Source: JBCCSZ01 sp039821145 (GTDB taxonomy: Bacteria; Bacteroidota; Bacteroidia; Chitinophagales; Saprospiraceae). Taken from it: a DNA stretch of 64,000 nt. Every line of letters begins with the position of its first letter. Within the stretch, counting starts at the first letter, position 1. A program made the position numbers and the translations under genes. Positions 54,558 to 63,364 of this stretch are shown piece by piece. The stretch spans positions 124,001 to 188,000 of the forward strand of contig JBCBOS010000015.1 of NCBI GenBank assembly GCA_039821145.1, in the 5' to 3' direction. The notes under the pieces were generated by a model. It searched no databases. It was not told the origin of the DNA and saw only the letters and a program-made list of their open reading frames with translations.

Positions 54558-54612
54558 GACAATTGCACATTTTTTCGTGATGGTAATAAAGGTTTGATGA
54601 AAGTGACATTGG

Positions 54613-55209
54613 CTAGTTGGACTTGACGAGCAGGGACACCCGCCGTTGGTTTTCATCCACCAACACGAGGACATAGGCTCCCTTGGCGAGCAGGGATACA
54701 TCGATGTCCCTTCCATCTCCCAGTATTTGCTGGCGCAAGATTCGACCATCCAAACTGATGATGCTCAAAGTAGATTCTGGATTGAGTCCGTCGGCCCGAA
54801 TGGAAAAGCTGGTCATGGCCGGATTGGGAAAAACCACCATGTCTGAAAGGTTGGCAAAGTTTCGATCTGTCAAAGCCAATGGCTCTGCTTTTTCTGTCTT
54901 TTGCAAATCCAAATCGTTGGTGTGGCTCAGCAAGGATTCCAGTTGTTCAATCTCTGTTTCGAGTTCCTGAGAGTAGCCCGCATCAAGCAGCATGGCCTGC
55001 AAATCGAGTGACTTACCCAATTGTTCCGTTTGTGTAGTTTCGCGAAATTGCAACTCCATACTTCCCAGGCAAACAAACCTTTTGATGCGATTGCCTGCAT
55101 TGTCATAACTGAAGTTGATGCCACAGTTGTTGCCTCCCGGAGTGATCTGCGCCACCAGTCCGGTCCAGCCGATCAATAAGAAGAAAAAAAGCATAAAATA
55201 ATTTTTCAT
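54613..55209 (-). CDS. unit 7 A protein: YD-loop protein with T9SS type-A sorting domain
   Basis: 198 codons from the ATG at 55209 (signal peptide MKNYFMLFFFLLIGWTGLVAQ); an upstream in-frame extension of 36 codons lies in the leader and lacks family similarity. Loop CGINFSYDNAGNRIKRFVC. Helix DAGYSQELETEIEQLESLL. Sorting domain VFPNPAMTSFSIRADG (Ala replaces the usual Thr after FPNP), SIISLDGR, LAKGAYVLVLVDENQR, and the very short end VSLLVKSN. The stretch before the ATG (TTTTTTTCACCTTAAAATATG, in part) is nearly identical to that of A8. Confidence 0.9.
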   Translation of the reverse strand: MKNYFMLFFFLLIGWTGLVAQITPGGNNCGINFSYDNAGNRIKRFVCLGSMELQFRETTQTEQLGKSLDLQAMLLDAGYSQELETEIEQLESLLSHTNDLDLQKTEKAEPLALTDRNFANLSDMVVFPNPAMTSFSIRADGLNPESTLSIISLDGRILRQQILGDGRDIDVSLLAKGAYVLVLVDENQRRVSLLVKSN

Positions 55210-55812
55210 GAATGCATATTTTAAGGTGAAAAAAATGACATAAAAATCTCGTCTTTTTTGGTGCAATGGTCGACCAAAAAAGTCTGAATAAACATCCCAC
55301 CCCAGACCATGCACCAATGCATGGCAGGCATCCGAAACAGTTTGCCTGGGACATGGGAATGCTTCCCCTACCCGATGCCCAAGAGCATGGGTACAGCAAA
55401 TCGATCATTCATCTGATGAGCAGAAACCGCAATGTTGGAAAATCCAGTTTGAGATGTAAAGCAGCACTGTTGTCGTATGATAAAAATACTCGACAACAGA
55501 TTTTTTGTGATGAGCAGTAAGCCTGAAAATTCGATGGAACCGGCTCATTTCCAATCCCTTAAAATAAGCGAATGGGAATAGACAGGAATAATTTTATCAG
55601 GCACTTATGCCAATGTAACAGAACTAGCAGAAGGAGGGTTTACATACTTTTCTATCTACGCGCTCTACGCATTTTGGAGGAAAACTTTAGAGCAAAAAAG
55701 AAAATCAATAAGTGTTGTAAGAAAAGCAGTAGGCCGTTGGTTGTAAGTGAGTACGTCGATGTAGTGGGTAAACCTGATGGAGGTGATTTGCTCACCTGGG
55801 CTTTTATGCCGC

Positions 55813-55844
55813 TCAATATACAACAATCGTCCTAAAAATGTAAA
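55813..55844 (-). promoter_or_regulatory. putative promoter of unit 7 (A7-B7)
   Basis: TTTAC-N19-TATATTGA in transcript sense. The -7 octamer departs from TATATTTG at the last two positions, but the spacing and flanks align with the unit 8 promoter (GATTGTT between the elements in both). Confidence 0.5.
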
Positions 55845-55874
55845 GTCAAAAAAGATATTTTTCCACAAAAAAAA

Positions 55875-55900
55875 TTCACCAGCCCCGAAAGACTGGTGAA
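55875..55900 (-). terminator. Rho-independent terminator of unit 8
   Basis: TTCACCAG / CTGGTGAA stem with a TCTTTCGGGG-like loop followed by eight T in transcript sense. It is homologous to the hairpin behind unit 9. Confidence 0.85.
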
Positions 55901-55984
55901 CCTCAAAACGGTCAGAAGTTTTCATCGCGATGACTTTTTTCAAAAGCCATCACTTGCTTGTATTCATCGTTGCGGTCAATCGGT

Positions 55985-58900
55985 CTAGGATGATCCAAGC
56001 TTGCTGAAGTACTGGCCGAGAAACGACATCCAATCATCTGTTCCCCAACCCACACTTGCATCAAACTTATTGTTCTTAGTGAAGTTTAGCACGCCACTGA
56101 ACCATCCTTTCTTATCTGTGACCAATTTGAGCTTGTCAAAATCAACTGTGAGACCAGCACCTGTTACGTGATTCAGCAAGGACAGTGCTTCTGGCAAAAG
56201 ACTTCCGACATTGTCTTGCCAACGGAAAATCGGATTCTTGTACTTCTTGCCAAAGGTAAACTGCAAGGGACCTACCGCCACTACGACATTGTAGAACGCT
56301 CTGTCTTTGTTGATCCAGTTGCCTCCGATGGACTCGACTACCGAGTAGGTTGCCTTGTTGAGCAAGGATGCCTTCCAGCCCCATTTCTTCGCCAGTCCGA
56401 AACCTCCCGTTGCTTTGTAGGCTCCCTTGAAACCTCCCAAGGCTGCCCCTACCAAGGCCGCTTTGTAGAGCTTGTCGAGATCGCCCCCCGTGAGCGCCGT
56501 CACAGCCATCTTGATGTTGGCCCCTTTGATTGCCGAGGTCGCGATGCTCCAGGCCTTGGTCAGACCACCACTTGCCAATTTCATTCCCGAGGCTCCTAAA
56601 CTCGCCGCCGCCATGGTCCCGGCAGCTGCCCCGATGAAGGCTCCGACGATGGCACCTTTCCACGCATTCTTGGTCCATTTGGTAAAGTTCCAACTGTCCG
56701 AAGTGATGGAGGCTCCGGCATAGGCTCCTACAGCAGCTCCGATGATCACAGGAATGAACCAGGCAATCTCGCCACTTGGATCAGTGTAGGACAGTGGGTT
56801 GTTGAAGGCATAGGTGTAGCGGTTGTAACTCTGCGTACTGGTTGGCGATTGAATGTTGTTGTCCACACTCAGCATCCGACCAACCACGGGGTCGTACAGC
56901 CGACCGTTCATATTGACCAATTGGAACTCTGGCATTTCCTCATGTCCCGTGTAGCCTCTGTACAACCAGTCTGGCACAGCGTTCACACTGCTGTACGTCC
57001 AAGTGGAGGCATTCCGCCTGCGACCCCATGGATCGAAGTTTTGTTCTGCCACTACCCCACCGCTCTGGTTGGTCACGCGCAGGATGGATCCCAAGTGATC
57101 TGTATAGGTAGAATAGAATTGATAAGAACTTCCACTTTTCACAACCATTCCGATGATTCCCTGTCCTGCATTGATGTAGTGAATGTCTTTGGCAGTACCA
57201 TTTTTGATTTGTCGCTCAAAGTCACCTACGTAAAACCGGGTCGTCTTCACAGAGCCATTTTCCTTGAGGACACTTTTGACCCGCTGGCGATCATGGCCAT
57301 AGAGATAGTCCAATTGGAAGTTGCCTTCGGACACCCTGGATGGTTGGTCAAACGAGGTGTACACAATGTCCTGCGTGACTGTTGGAATGGTGCTGCTCGA
57401 ATTGCTCACTCGGGTCACTGCGTTGTTCTTGCTGCTGGCATAATGGTAGCTTCCCACCGCTGTCTTGGAAGTGATGTTGCCGTTGGAGGCATAGTTGACA
57501 GATTGGGTTGGTTGGCTGTTGACCCGCGCTGTCTTCAAGCGGTTGAGGTTGTCGTAGGTGAAAGATTCAAAACGCGATTTGACCACATCCCAGCGGTAGC
57601 TCAAATTGCCATTGGCGTAGTTCCAACTCATCCGCAAATCTTGCTGGCCAGGGGCGTAGTAACGGGTCGGGATGCCTTGGTTGTAGGTAATGGTCGTTGT
57701 GGCATTGTTGCCCAACTTGTAGGAAGTGTACTGCCCGCGCCCGTTCATTGCTTGGTTGGTAAATAAGGTGTGATTGCTTGCCGCGTGTCTGATCGTACTC
57801 AGTATTCCATTGGAGTCATAGGCATAGTCCAACTTCAAACCAGAAGGATAGGTCTTTGAGGTCACATCATTGTAAGCATTGTAGGTAAAATAGGTTGGAA
57901 AATACGTCCCTCCAATGCGCTCTATGATCTCGTCGACACGGCCATAGGAATCGTAGTAGTGAAATCTCGTATCACCACGCACCCTGTTGTAGATGTAGTA
58001 CATCTTGCTTTTGGCCACGCCACTGGTGTAGTAGACAAAGCGGAAATCTTCTCCCGGCCCAGTGCGCTCTGTGAGTTGCCCCAGCCTGTTGTACTCCATG
58101 TCGTAGGTATGGCCGTTCGCATTGGTCTCAGAGATCTTTTCCTTGAAGGCATTGTAGCTGTAAGACAAAGTACCAGCATTTTTGTCGACCACTTGGGTTT
58201 TGTTGCCGTACACATCGTGTGTGATGGTCACCATCGTGGTGCTGCCCAATTTGACCTGCTTGAGCAAGCCTTGGCTGTCGTAGGTGTAGGTCAGGGTACC
58301 TCCATTGTCGGTCGCTTTGGTCTTCAGATCACTGGCATCCGTTTCCACTGTCGATACCTGCCCGGCCGGATTGGTCTTGGTGATCTTGGATTTTCCACCC
58401 GAGTAAGAATAGCTGTAGCTCGTGGTGCCAAAGGGGTTGACTTCACTGGTCCGGCGGTTGTAGCCATCGTAGTTGTAGGTGGTCGTGAAAGTTGTTTCTC
58501 CAGACTTGTAAGGGGCGCGCATTGTCTTGAGTCGGCCACGAGAGTCATAGGTCCAGATTTCGGATATCGATGCGTTGGCGTGGCTTTTGCGAATGTGGCG
58601 AACTTTGCGACCCAGTTTGTCAAAGTAGACCCACTGGTCTGGTTTTCCGGTCTGGGTGATGGTATGTCGATACACACTTTTATAAGATGAACTGACAAAG
58701 AATGGATAACTCTCATTGATGACCACCCCTGTTGGCAAGGTCGTTCCGGTGCGGCGGCCAAAGGCATCGTATCGGAAAGTCGTTGTCAGTCCGTCGATTC
58801 CGGTGACCGACAATTTTTCGCCCCATTTGGGATCATAGGTAGCGGACTCAGAGTAGCCCATCGGATTGGTCATGCTGGTGACAAAGCGTCCCTTGCTGTC

Positions 58901-61900
58901 ATACGACTTGTTGGTGACACGAGAAGATACGCCATACGCTGACTTGGTCTCACGGGTCATGTTTCCTAGATCATTGTATACAAACCTGGTGATCACCTGC
59001 TTTTGTGTTGCGTAATGGTCTCGCCTGGATGTCAATTGGCCCTTGCTGTTGTAAAAGTAGCGATCCGAAAAGGTATGTGATGGCTGACCAACGCGCTGGC
59101 GAGTCACAATCATCGAAGTCGAACGATTGGGCATGGGACCTGCATACTGGCCAAATGTTCTTCTCGTCGTAATGGTTTCTACGCCATTGTTTTCCACCTC
59201 TTGGGTGACATTGCCATAGCTGTCGTAGGTGTAATTCATGGTCTTGGTCCGACCTTGTAGGTACAGATTTTCTGTCGTCCCATTGATTCGCATCCAATAG
59301 CTTTTGTTGGGCCGCGAAAGAAAGGTGCGGTTGAATTGGATCCGATTGTACAAGTAGTTGGTAGAATGTACATACTTGTTGAGTTGATAGGGAGACAGGT
59401 AATAGATGCCAGATGTCTGATTCCGAACAAGCTCAGTCCGCACATTATTGTCCAGGTCAATGCTGTGAAATTCCTTGAAGCCAAGGAAACCTCTTCCGGA
59501 TCGGTGGACGTAGGCATTTTCGTATTTGTACTGGGTGGTGAAATAGCCACCGATGCCATCTTGCACCGCCATTTGACGGCCCAAGTAAATGGGGACTGTC
59601 ACCGTGTTCTGTGGATAAGAAGTATTGGATGAACGGCTGTAGAAGTTGCTGGTCTGTGTCATTCGCCGATAAGAAAAATTGATGCGCTTGCCGTGTCCAT
59701 CTGTCACGTTTTGCAACAGCATGTCTTGTCCATCCTTTTGGAAGTACAATACAGTGGAAGGAGACGTAAAACTGGCTCGATTGATGATGTCGGTTCGCCC
59801 ATCCCCGTTCAAGTCGTATTGTACGATGGGGGCGTGACTAAAGAGATCATTGAAAGTTTCTGTTTCGTGGTGGAAGCTGTTGCCAGTACTAAAATAGATT
59901 CCCATTGTGGAAGAAGACCACTCGGTCCAACCGTGCATGATGTCGGTCTTGCCATCGCCATTGAAGTCTCCAATTTCCAATTTGTCATCCCTGCTTTCCA
60001 CCCCGATGATGTCTGGCCTTCTGTTGAAGTTGAAAGTAGTCCGGCGAAAGTCTTTTCCGGTGGAGATGCATTTGTACCAGGTTGCGTAGTTGTTGTTCGG
60101 GCTGCTGCGAACCAACATGTCTGTCTTCTGGTCGCCGTTGAAGTCGCCAAAGTACATGCGGTAATTGCCATTGTACAAGCTACTGTTGTACAACTGCTGG
60201 GCACTGATGCTGCTTCCATTTTGGTTGAAGGTCACAATTTCGCAACCACTACTGGTCAATTTCATCAATTCCATCTTGCCATCGCCATCGAAATCCAATA
60301 CGCGGATGTCTTTGGCTATGACCCAAGCGGTGGCAGCGTAAATGCCCGATCCCATGCCAGAGATCTCCGCATTTTTGACGCTGGTCCCTCCCAGGGTGAT
60401 GAAGGCCTTGTAGCCCGTCGCATCGCTCAAGAACAGGATGAAGTCTGTGATTCCGTCTCCATTGAAATCACCGGGATAGAAATACTTCAAAGTGGGGTGA
60501 ATGATGTTGTACCCGGAAGGAGCAAAGTAGTAGTTGCTCGAAAATGAGGTCCCCGTACTTCTGTACAGTCGCAAGTAAGACAGCGTCCGCCAATTTTGCG
60601 TTCCCGAAATGGTCACCTTCAGTGTCATGATGTCATCCCGACCATCTCCATTGAAATCCGAGGAGATGAAGTTGTGGAAATTGGGGATGTTCATTCCATT
60701 GACGACGGTCGATTGATTCGACAAGCTCTGGTTGAATGTCAAGGAGTAATTTGAATTGGTCGACGTCCGCTTGTACACTTTGATGGCCGTGTTGAATCTG
60801 GCGCCATTTTGATAGGTATAGGGAGAGGTAAGGATGTCGGTGTAGCCATCACCGTCGAAGTCGCCAGAGAACAAATCAACGGCTTCCCCCTGAAAAGCAG
60901 TCAGCGTTTGTGTCGAAAAATCAACAGGATGGTCACCATACTTGAAGATGGTGGTATTCAGTGCAGTGCCATCACTTCCTTTCTCTTCCACAGAGTTGAG
61001 GGTAGAGCGGTAGTTGTCATAGCTGTAGCGAAAGTAGTAGTTTTTGAAGGTGCTGTTTTCCGCTTTGATTTCAATCCGGTCCAACAGCTTGGAATTGGCA
61101 ATGCTGGAACCATCTTGGTAGGTCAACACCGGATCTCTCCTTGTTTTGTAGTGAAACTGAATGGTGTTGTAAGGAGCCTGTCCCGTGATGTCATTGCCTG
61201 TGTACTTGATGGTACTGATCCGATGGTGGCGATTGGTATCGACGTATCTAAATTCGATGTAGTTGCCATCGGGGTAGCGGATTTTACTCAGCTTCCACCA
61301 CACCCAAGCATCTTCGTCGTAGTTCTCCAATCGGGACGTAAAGCCTCCGTATTCGTAGATGACTCCATCTTTGGTTTCTACCTCAAAACGAGTGGGGCCA
61401 CCAGTGGCGTTTGCATAAGAAGTGATGACAGAAAAATCATCTGCATCTTTTCGATAGGTTGCGCCATTGGCACCATAAGTTCCAGAGCGCAAAACCAGAC
61501 GAGAGCCGTCGAGGTAAAAACGATCTGAGCTGCTGGTCGTGACAGGCGTTTTCTTGCCATCGTAGTGAAACGATTGTCCACTCCGCGTAATGGTAGAAAG
61601 CCCTCCGATGGTCCAACCCTGTCCAAGGATGCCATTGCCCCCCAGGGAATTGTATGCGATTGCGATTTGCGGAACGACCCCATTTGTACCTGGTGGCACG
61701 GCAATGGGAATGCTGTAGGTAAAAGCACCATTGCCATCGTTGCCAGCCTCAGCTTGGATGGCACCTGCAGGCAAGCTTGTGTTGATGGATTTATTGGCAA
61801 TGTCGCTGTAGGAATTCAACGGAACATAACTGATGTTTTGCGCTTGCACGATCTGCCAGCAAAATACTTGACACAGCGACAAGAGCAGAAAGAATATGCG

Positions 61901-61921
61901 ATTTTTTGTAAGTACTTTCAT
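55985..61921 (-). CDS. unit 8 B protein: SpvB/FG-GAP/RHS cocoon with clade II CT
   Basis: 1978 codons. Signal peptide MKVLTKNRIFFLLLSLCQVF to about residue 28 (...IVQAQ). SpvB-like domain (SIPIAVPPGTNGVVPQIAIA, LGQGWTIGGLSTITRSG). Seven FG-GAP-like repeats, e.g. LFSGDFDGDGYTDILTSP and VLDFDGDGKMELMKLT. TcdB-middle-like segment with NVTDGHGKRINFSYRRMTQ. YD repeats. RHS core: FYVGDFERQIKNGTAKDIHY, then YTDHLGSILRVTNQSGG, then NNPLSYTDPSGE (about 1715). Linker IVGAFIGAAAGTMAAASL. CT: LTGGDLDKLYKAALVGAALG, SIGGNWINKDRAFYNVVVAV, FTFGKKYKNPIFRWQDN and terminal DDWMSFLGQYFSKLGSS. The CT and 3' flank are very close to unit 9, indicating a recent duplication. B8 begins 49 bp after A8. Confidence 0.9.
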   Translation of the reverse strand: MKVLTKNRIFFLLLSLCQVFCWQIVQAQNISYVPLNSYSDIANKSINTSLPAGAIQAEAGNDGNGAFTYSIPIAVPPGTNGVVPQIAIAYNSLGGNGILGQGWTIGGLSTITRSGQSFHYDGKKTPVTTSSSDRFYLDGSRLVLRSGTYGANGATYRKDADDFSVITSYANATGGPTRFEVETKDGVIYEYGGFTSRLENYDEDAWVWWKLSKIRYPDGNYIEFRYVDTNRHHRISTIKYTGNDITGQAPYNTIQFHYKTRRDPVLTYQDGSSIANSKLLDRIEIKAENSTFKNYYFRYSYDNYRSTLNSVEEKGSDGTALNTTIFKYGDHPVDFSTQTLTAFQGEAVDLFSGDFDGDGYTDILTSPYTYQNGARFNTAIKVYKRTSTNSNYSLTFNQSLSNQSTVVNGMNIPNFHNFISSDFNGDGRDDIMTLKVTISGTQNWRTLSYLRLYRSTGTSFSSNYYFAPSGYNIIHPTLKYFYPGDFNGDGITDFILFLSDATGYKAFITLGGTSVKNAEISGMGSGIYAATAWVIAKDIRVLDFDGDGKMELMKLTSSGCEIVTFNQNGSSISAQQLYNSSLYNGNYRMYFGDFNGDQKTDMLVRSSPNNNYATWYKCISTGKDFRRTTFNFNRRPDIIGVESRDDKLEIGDFNGDGKTDIMHGWTEWSSSTMGIYFSTGNSFHHETETFNDLFSHAPIVQYDLNGDGRTDIINRASFTSPSTVLYFQKDGQDMLLQNVTDGHGKRINFSYRRMTQTSNFYSRSSNTSYPQNTVTVPIYLGRQMAVQDGIGGYFTTQYKYENAYVHRSGRGFLGFKEFHSIDLDNNVRTELVRNQTSGIYYLSPYQLNKYVHSTNYLYNRIQFNRTFLSRPNKSYWMRINGTTENLYLQGRTKTMNYTYDSYGNVTQEVENNGVETITTRRTFGQYAGPMPNRSTSMIVTRQRVGQPSHTFSDRYFYNSKGQLTSRRDHYATQKQVITRFVYNDLGNMTRETKSAYGVSSRVTNKSYDSKGRFVTSMTNPMGYSESATYDPKWGEKLSVTGIDGLTTTFRYDAFGRRTGTTLPTGVVINESYPFFVSSSYKSVYRHTITQTGKPDQWVYFDKLGRKVRHIRKSHANASISEIWTYDSRGRLKTMRAPYKSGETTFTTTYNYDGYNRRTSEVNPFGTTSYSYSYSGGKSKITKTNPAGQVSTVETDASDLKTKATDNGGTLTYTYDSQGLLKQVKLGSTTMVTITHDVYGNKTQVVDKNAGTLSYSYNAFKEKISETNANGHTYDMEYNRLGQLTERTGPGEDFRFVYYTSGVAKSKMYYIYNRVRGDTRFHYYDSYGRVDEIIERIGGTYFPTYFTYNAYNDVTSKTYPSGLKLDYAYDSNGILSTIRHAASNHTLFTNQAMNGRGQYTSYKLGNNATTTITYNQGIPTRYYAPGQQDLRMSWNYANGNLSYRWDVVKSRFESFTYDNLNRLKTARVNSQPTQSVNYASNGNITSKTAVGSYHYASSKNNAVTRVSNSSSTIPTVTQDIVYTSFDQPSRVSEGNFQLDYLYGHDRQRVKSVLKENGSVKTTRFYVGDFERQIKNGTAKDIHYINAGQGIIGMVVKSGSSYQFYSTYTDHLGSILRVTNQSGGVVAEQNFDPWGRRRNASTWTYSSVNAVPDWLYRGYTGHEEMPEFQLVNMNGRLYDPVVGRMLSVDNNIQSPTSTQSYNRYTYAFNNPLSYTDPSGEIAWFIPVIIGAAVGAYAGASITSDSWNFTKWTKNAWKGAIVGAFIGAAAGTMAAASLGASGMKLASGGLTKAWSIATSAIKGANIKMAVTALTGGDLDKLYKAALVGAALGGFKGAYKATGGFGLAKKWGWKASLLNKATYSVVESIGGNWINKDRAFYNVVVAVGPLQFTFGKKYKNPIFRWQDNVGSLLPEALSLLNHVTGAGLTVDFDKLKLVTDKKGWFSGVLNFTKNNKFDASVGWGTDDWMSFLGQYFSKLGSS

Positions 61922-61970
61922 AATATTTTACTCTTTTTTCACAATAGTTAGAAACAATTTTCCGAAACAA

Positions 61971-62567
61971 TCAAGGTTGCTCCGACTTGATGAGCATGGA
62001 TACCCTGCGCTCATCGCCATCTACCAAAGTCAGTACATAGGCGCCAACAGGTAAGGAAGACACATCGATGTCTCTGCCATCTCCCAAGACACGCTGAGAC
62101 AAAATTTGGCCATCCATGCTGATGATGCTCAATGTAGACTCCGGACTCAACCCCTCTCCTTGAATGGAAAAATTGGTGATGGTCGGATTGGGAAAAACCA
62201 CCATAGACGACAAGTCAGAAAAGTCCTGGTCATCCAATGTAAATTTCTGATTGTCAACAGATTTTAAGTCCAACTTGGAAGGTTGACTCAACAGAGCTTC
62301 CAGTTTTTCAATCTCTGATTCCAGTACATCGGAATAGCCTTCCAGGGATTCTTCCAAGTCGACGACATTGGTCAACTGATCTTCTGTGGTTTCTGTCGAA
62401 AACTGCAGTGGTAGATTGTTCAGGCACAGGTAGCGCTTGATGCGATTGCCTGCATTGTCATAGTTGAAGCTGATGCCACAATTGGTGGAGGTAGGAGGCT
62501 GAAGTTGCGCAAACAGACTGGACCAGCCGATCAGCAAAAAGAAAAAAATCAAAAAATAATTTTTCAT
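61971..62567 (-). CDS. unit 8 A protein: YD-loop protein with T9SS type-A sorting domain
   Basis: 198 codons from the ATG at 62567 (signal peptide MKNYFLIFFFLLIGWSSLFAQ); the upstream open frame of 27 codons is leader. Loop CGISFNYDNAGNRIKRYLC. The helix (GYSDVLESEIEKLEALLSQP) carries the usual acidic i/i+4 pattern. Sorting domain VFPNPTITNFSIQGEG, STLSIISMDGQILSQR, LPVGAYVLTLVDGDER, ending VSMLIKSEQP. Its leader contains the strong inverted repeat at 62760-62803. Confidence 0.9.
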   Translation of the reverse strand: MKNYFLIFFFLLIGWSSLFAQLQPPTSTNCGISFNYDNAGNRIKRYLCLNNLPLQFSTETTEDQLTNVVDLEESLEGYSDVLESEIEKLEALLSQPSKLDLKSVDNQKFTLDDQDFSDLSSMVVFPNPTITNFSIQGEGLSPESTLSIISMDGQILSQRVLGDGRDIDVSSLPVGAYVLTLVDGDERRVSMLIKSEQP

Positions 62568-62759
62568 AAATACATATTTTAAGGTGAAAAAATAACATTC
62601 GTTTTCAAGCCTTCCTGGTGTGCAGTCACCAGAATAGGGAGTGATCAAAAGGGAGCATCTTCAGAGTTCATTCACGAGAACAAAACCCGAAAACACTTGT
62701 CGCAATGGCATAGAAAGTCCTCTGTAGTGAGAGCCATTCAAAGGCTGCCATACAGCATT

Positions 62760-62803
62760 GACAAGACAGAAGAGGACAATGCATTTCAATCCTCTGTCTT
62801 GTC
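62760..62803 (-). promoter_or_regulatory. strong hairpin in the A8 leader
   Basis: The arms GACAAGACAG.AGG and CCT.CTGTCTTGTC pair over 13 bp with a small bulge around an approximately 15 nt A+T-rich loop. There is no T run, so it is not an obvious terminator. It lies about 190 nt upstream of the A8 ATG inside the predicted transcript. The role (RNA stability, attenuation, protein-binding site) is unknown. Confidence 0.4.
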
Positions 62804-63123
62804 GCACCAGAGTTGTAATCGCTTCACTAAAAAAGAGCTGATCAATCCAGCTTTCACTTGATGACATACCTAGGCAATGCCACAGAGTTCATCTGTAGAG
62901 AAAGCAGTTTGTTCTGCCAATTGTGTTTGAAAATAATCGTGCAAGAAAGTAAATTCCCAGAAAAGCCCTTTACATTATTCAATCAATAATGAATGAAACA
63001 AGGGAACGGTGTTATCTAAAAAGGTAAGGATCAGAAGGTTTGAACTAGAAGGGTCGCGTACGTGTAAGGATGTTTTGTTTGGGTCGACATTTTTTGTACT
63101 GATTATACAATCGACTTCCACAA

Positions 63124-63155
63124 CAAATATATAACAATCCTTTTGAAAAAGTAAA
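63124..63155 (-). promoter_or_regulatory. putative promoter of unit 8 (A8-B8)
   Basis: TTTAC-N19-TATATTTG in transcript sense. It is a complete match to the site seen in front of units 3 and 5, about 555 bp before the A8 ATG. Confidence 0.65.
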
Positions 63156-63243
63156 GCCCTGAGACATTTTTAACAAAGAGCATCTAGTGGTTGGCATAAA
63201 ATATCCATTGACAGGTGCAAGTGGCATTGGCACCAATGAAAAA

Positions 63244-63271
63244 GTTCACCAGCCCCGAAAGGCTGATGAAC
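63244..63271 (-). terminator. Rho-independent terminator of unit 9
   Basis: GTTCATCAGCC / GGCTGGTGAAC stem (G-U pairs) with a TTTCGG loop and a short T run in transcript sense. It matches the unit 8 terminator in stem, loop and downstream sequence. Confidence 0.8.
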
Positions 63272-63364
63272 TTCAAAACTTTAGAAGTTTTCATCTCAGT
63301 ATCGCGATGACACTTTTCAAAAAATTCATCGCTTGTCAGTATCTGTATCGAGCAGTCAAACGGT

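Larger units (their letters stand above)
55210..55984. other. leader of A7 plus 3' region of unit 8
   Basis: 775 bp. It contains the unit 8 terminator (55875-55900), promoter candidate (55813-55844), an approximately 600 nt leader and a 6-bp palindrome CCATGC/GCATGG at 55307-55324. A 92-codon minus-strand frame crosses the terminator and promoter and is not credible; plus-strand frames are short and unsupported. Confidence 0.6.
62568..63364. other. leader of A8 plus 3' region of unit 9
   Basis: 797 bp. It holds the unit 9 terminator (63244-63271), promoter candidate (63124-63155), an approximately 550 nt leader with a 13-bp inverted repeat at 62760-62803, and the conserved TTTTTTCACCTTAAAATATG-type element just before the A8 ATG (plus 62572-62593). 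The last 90 bp before the B9 stop match the 3' flank of B8. No credible ORF. Confidence 0.6.

Noticed and set aside
55665..55943. 92-codon minus-strand frame downstream of B8
   Set aside because: Runs through the unit 8 terminator and the A7 promoter candidate; not conserved in the equivalent flank of unit 9.
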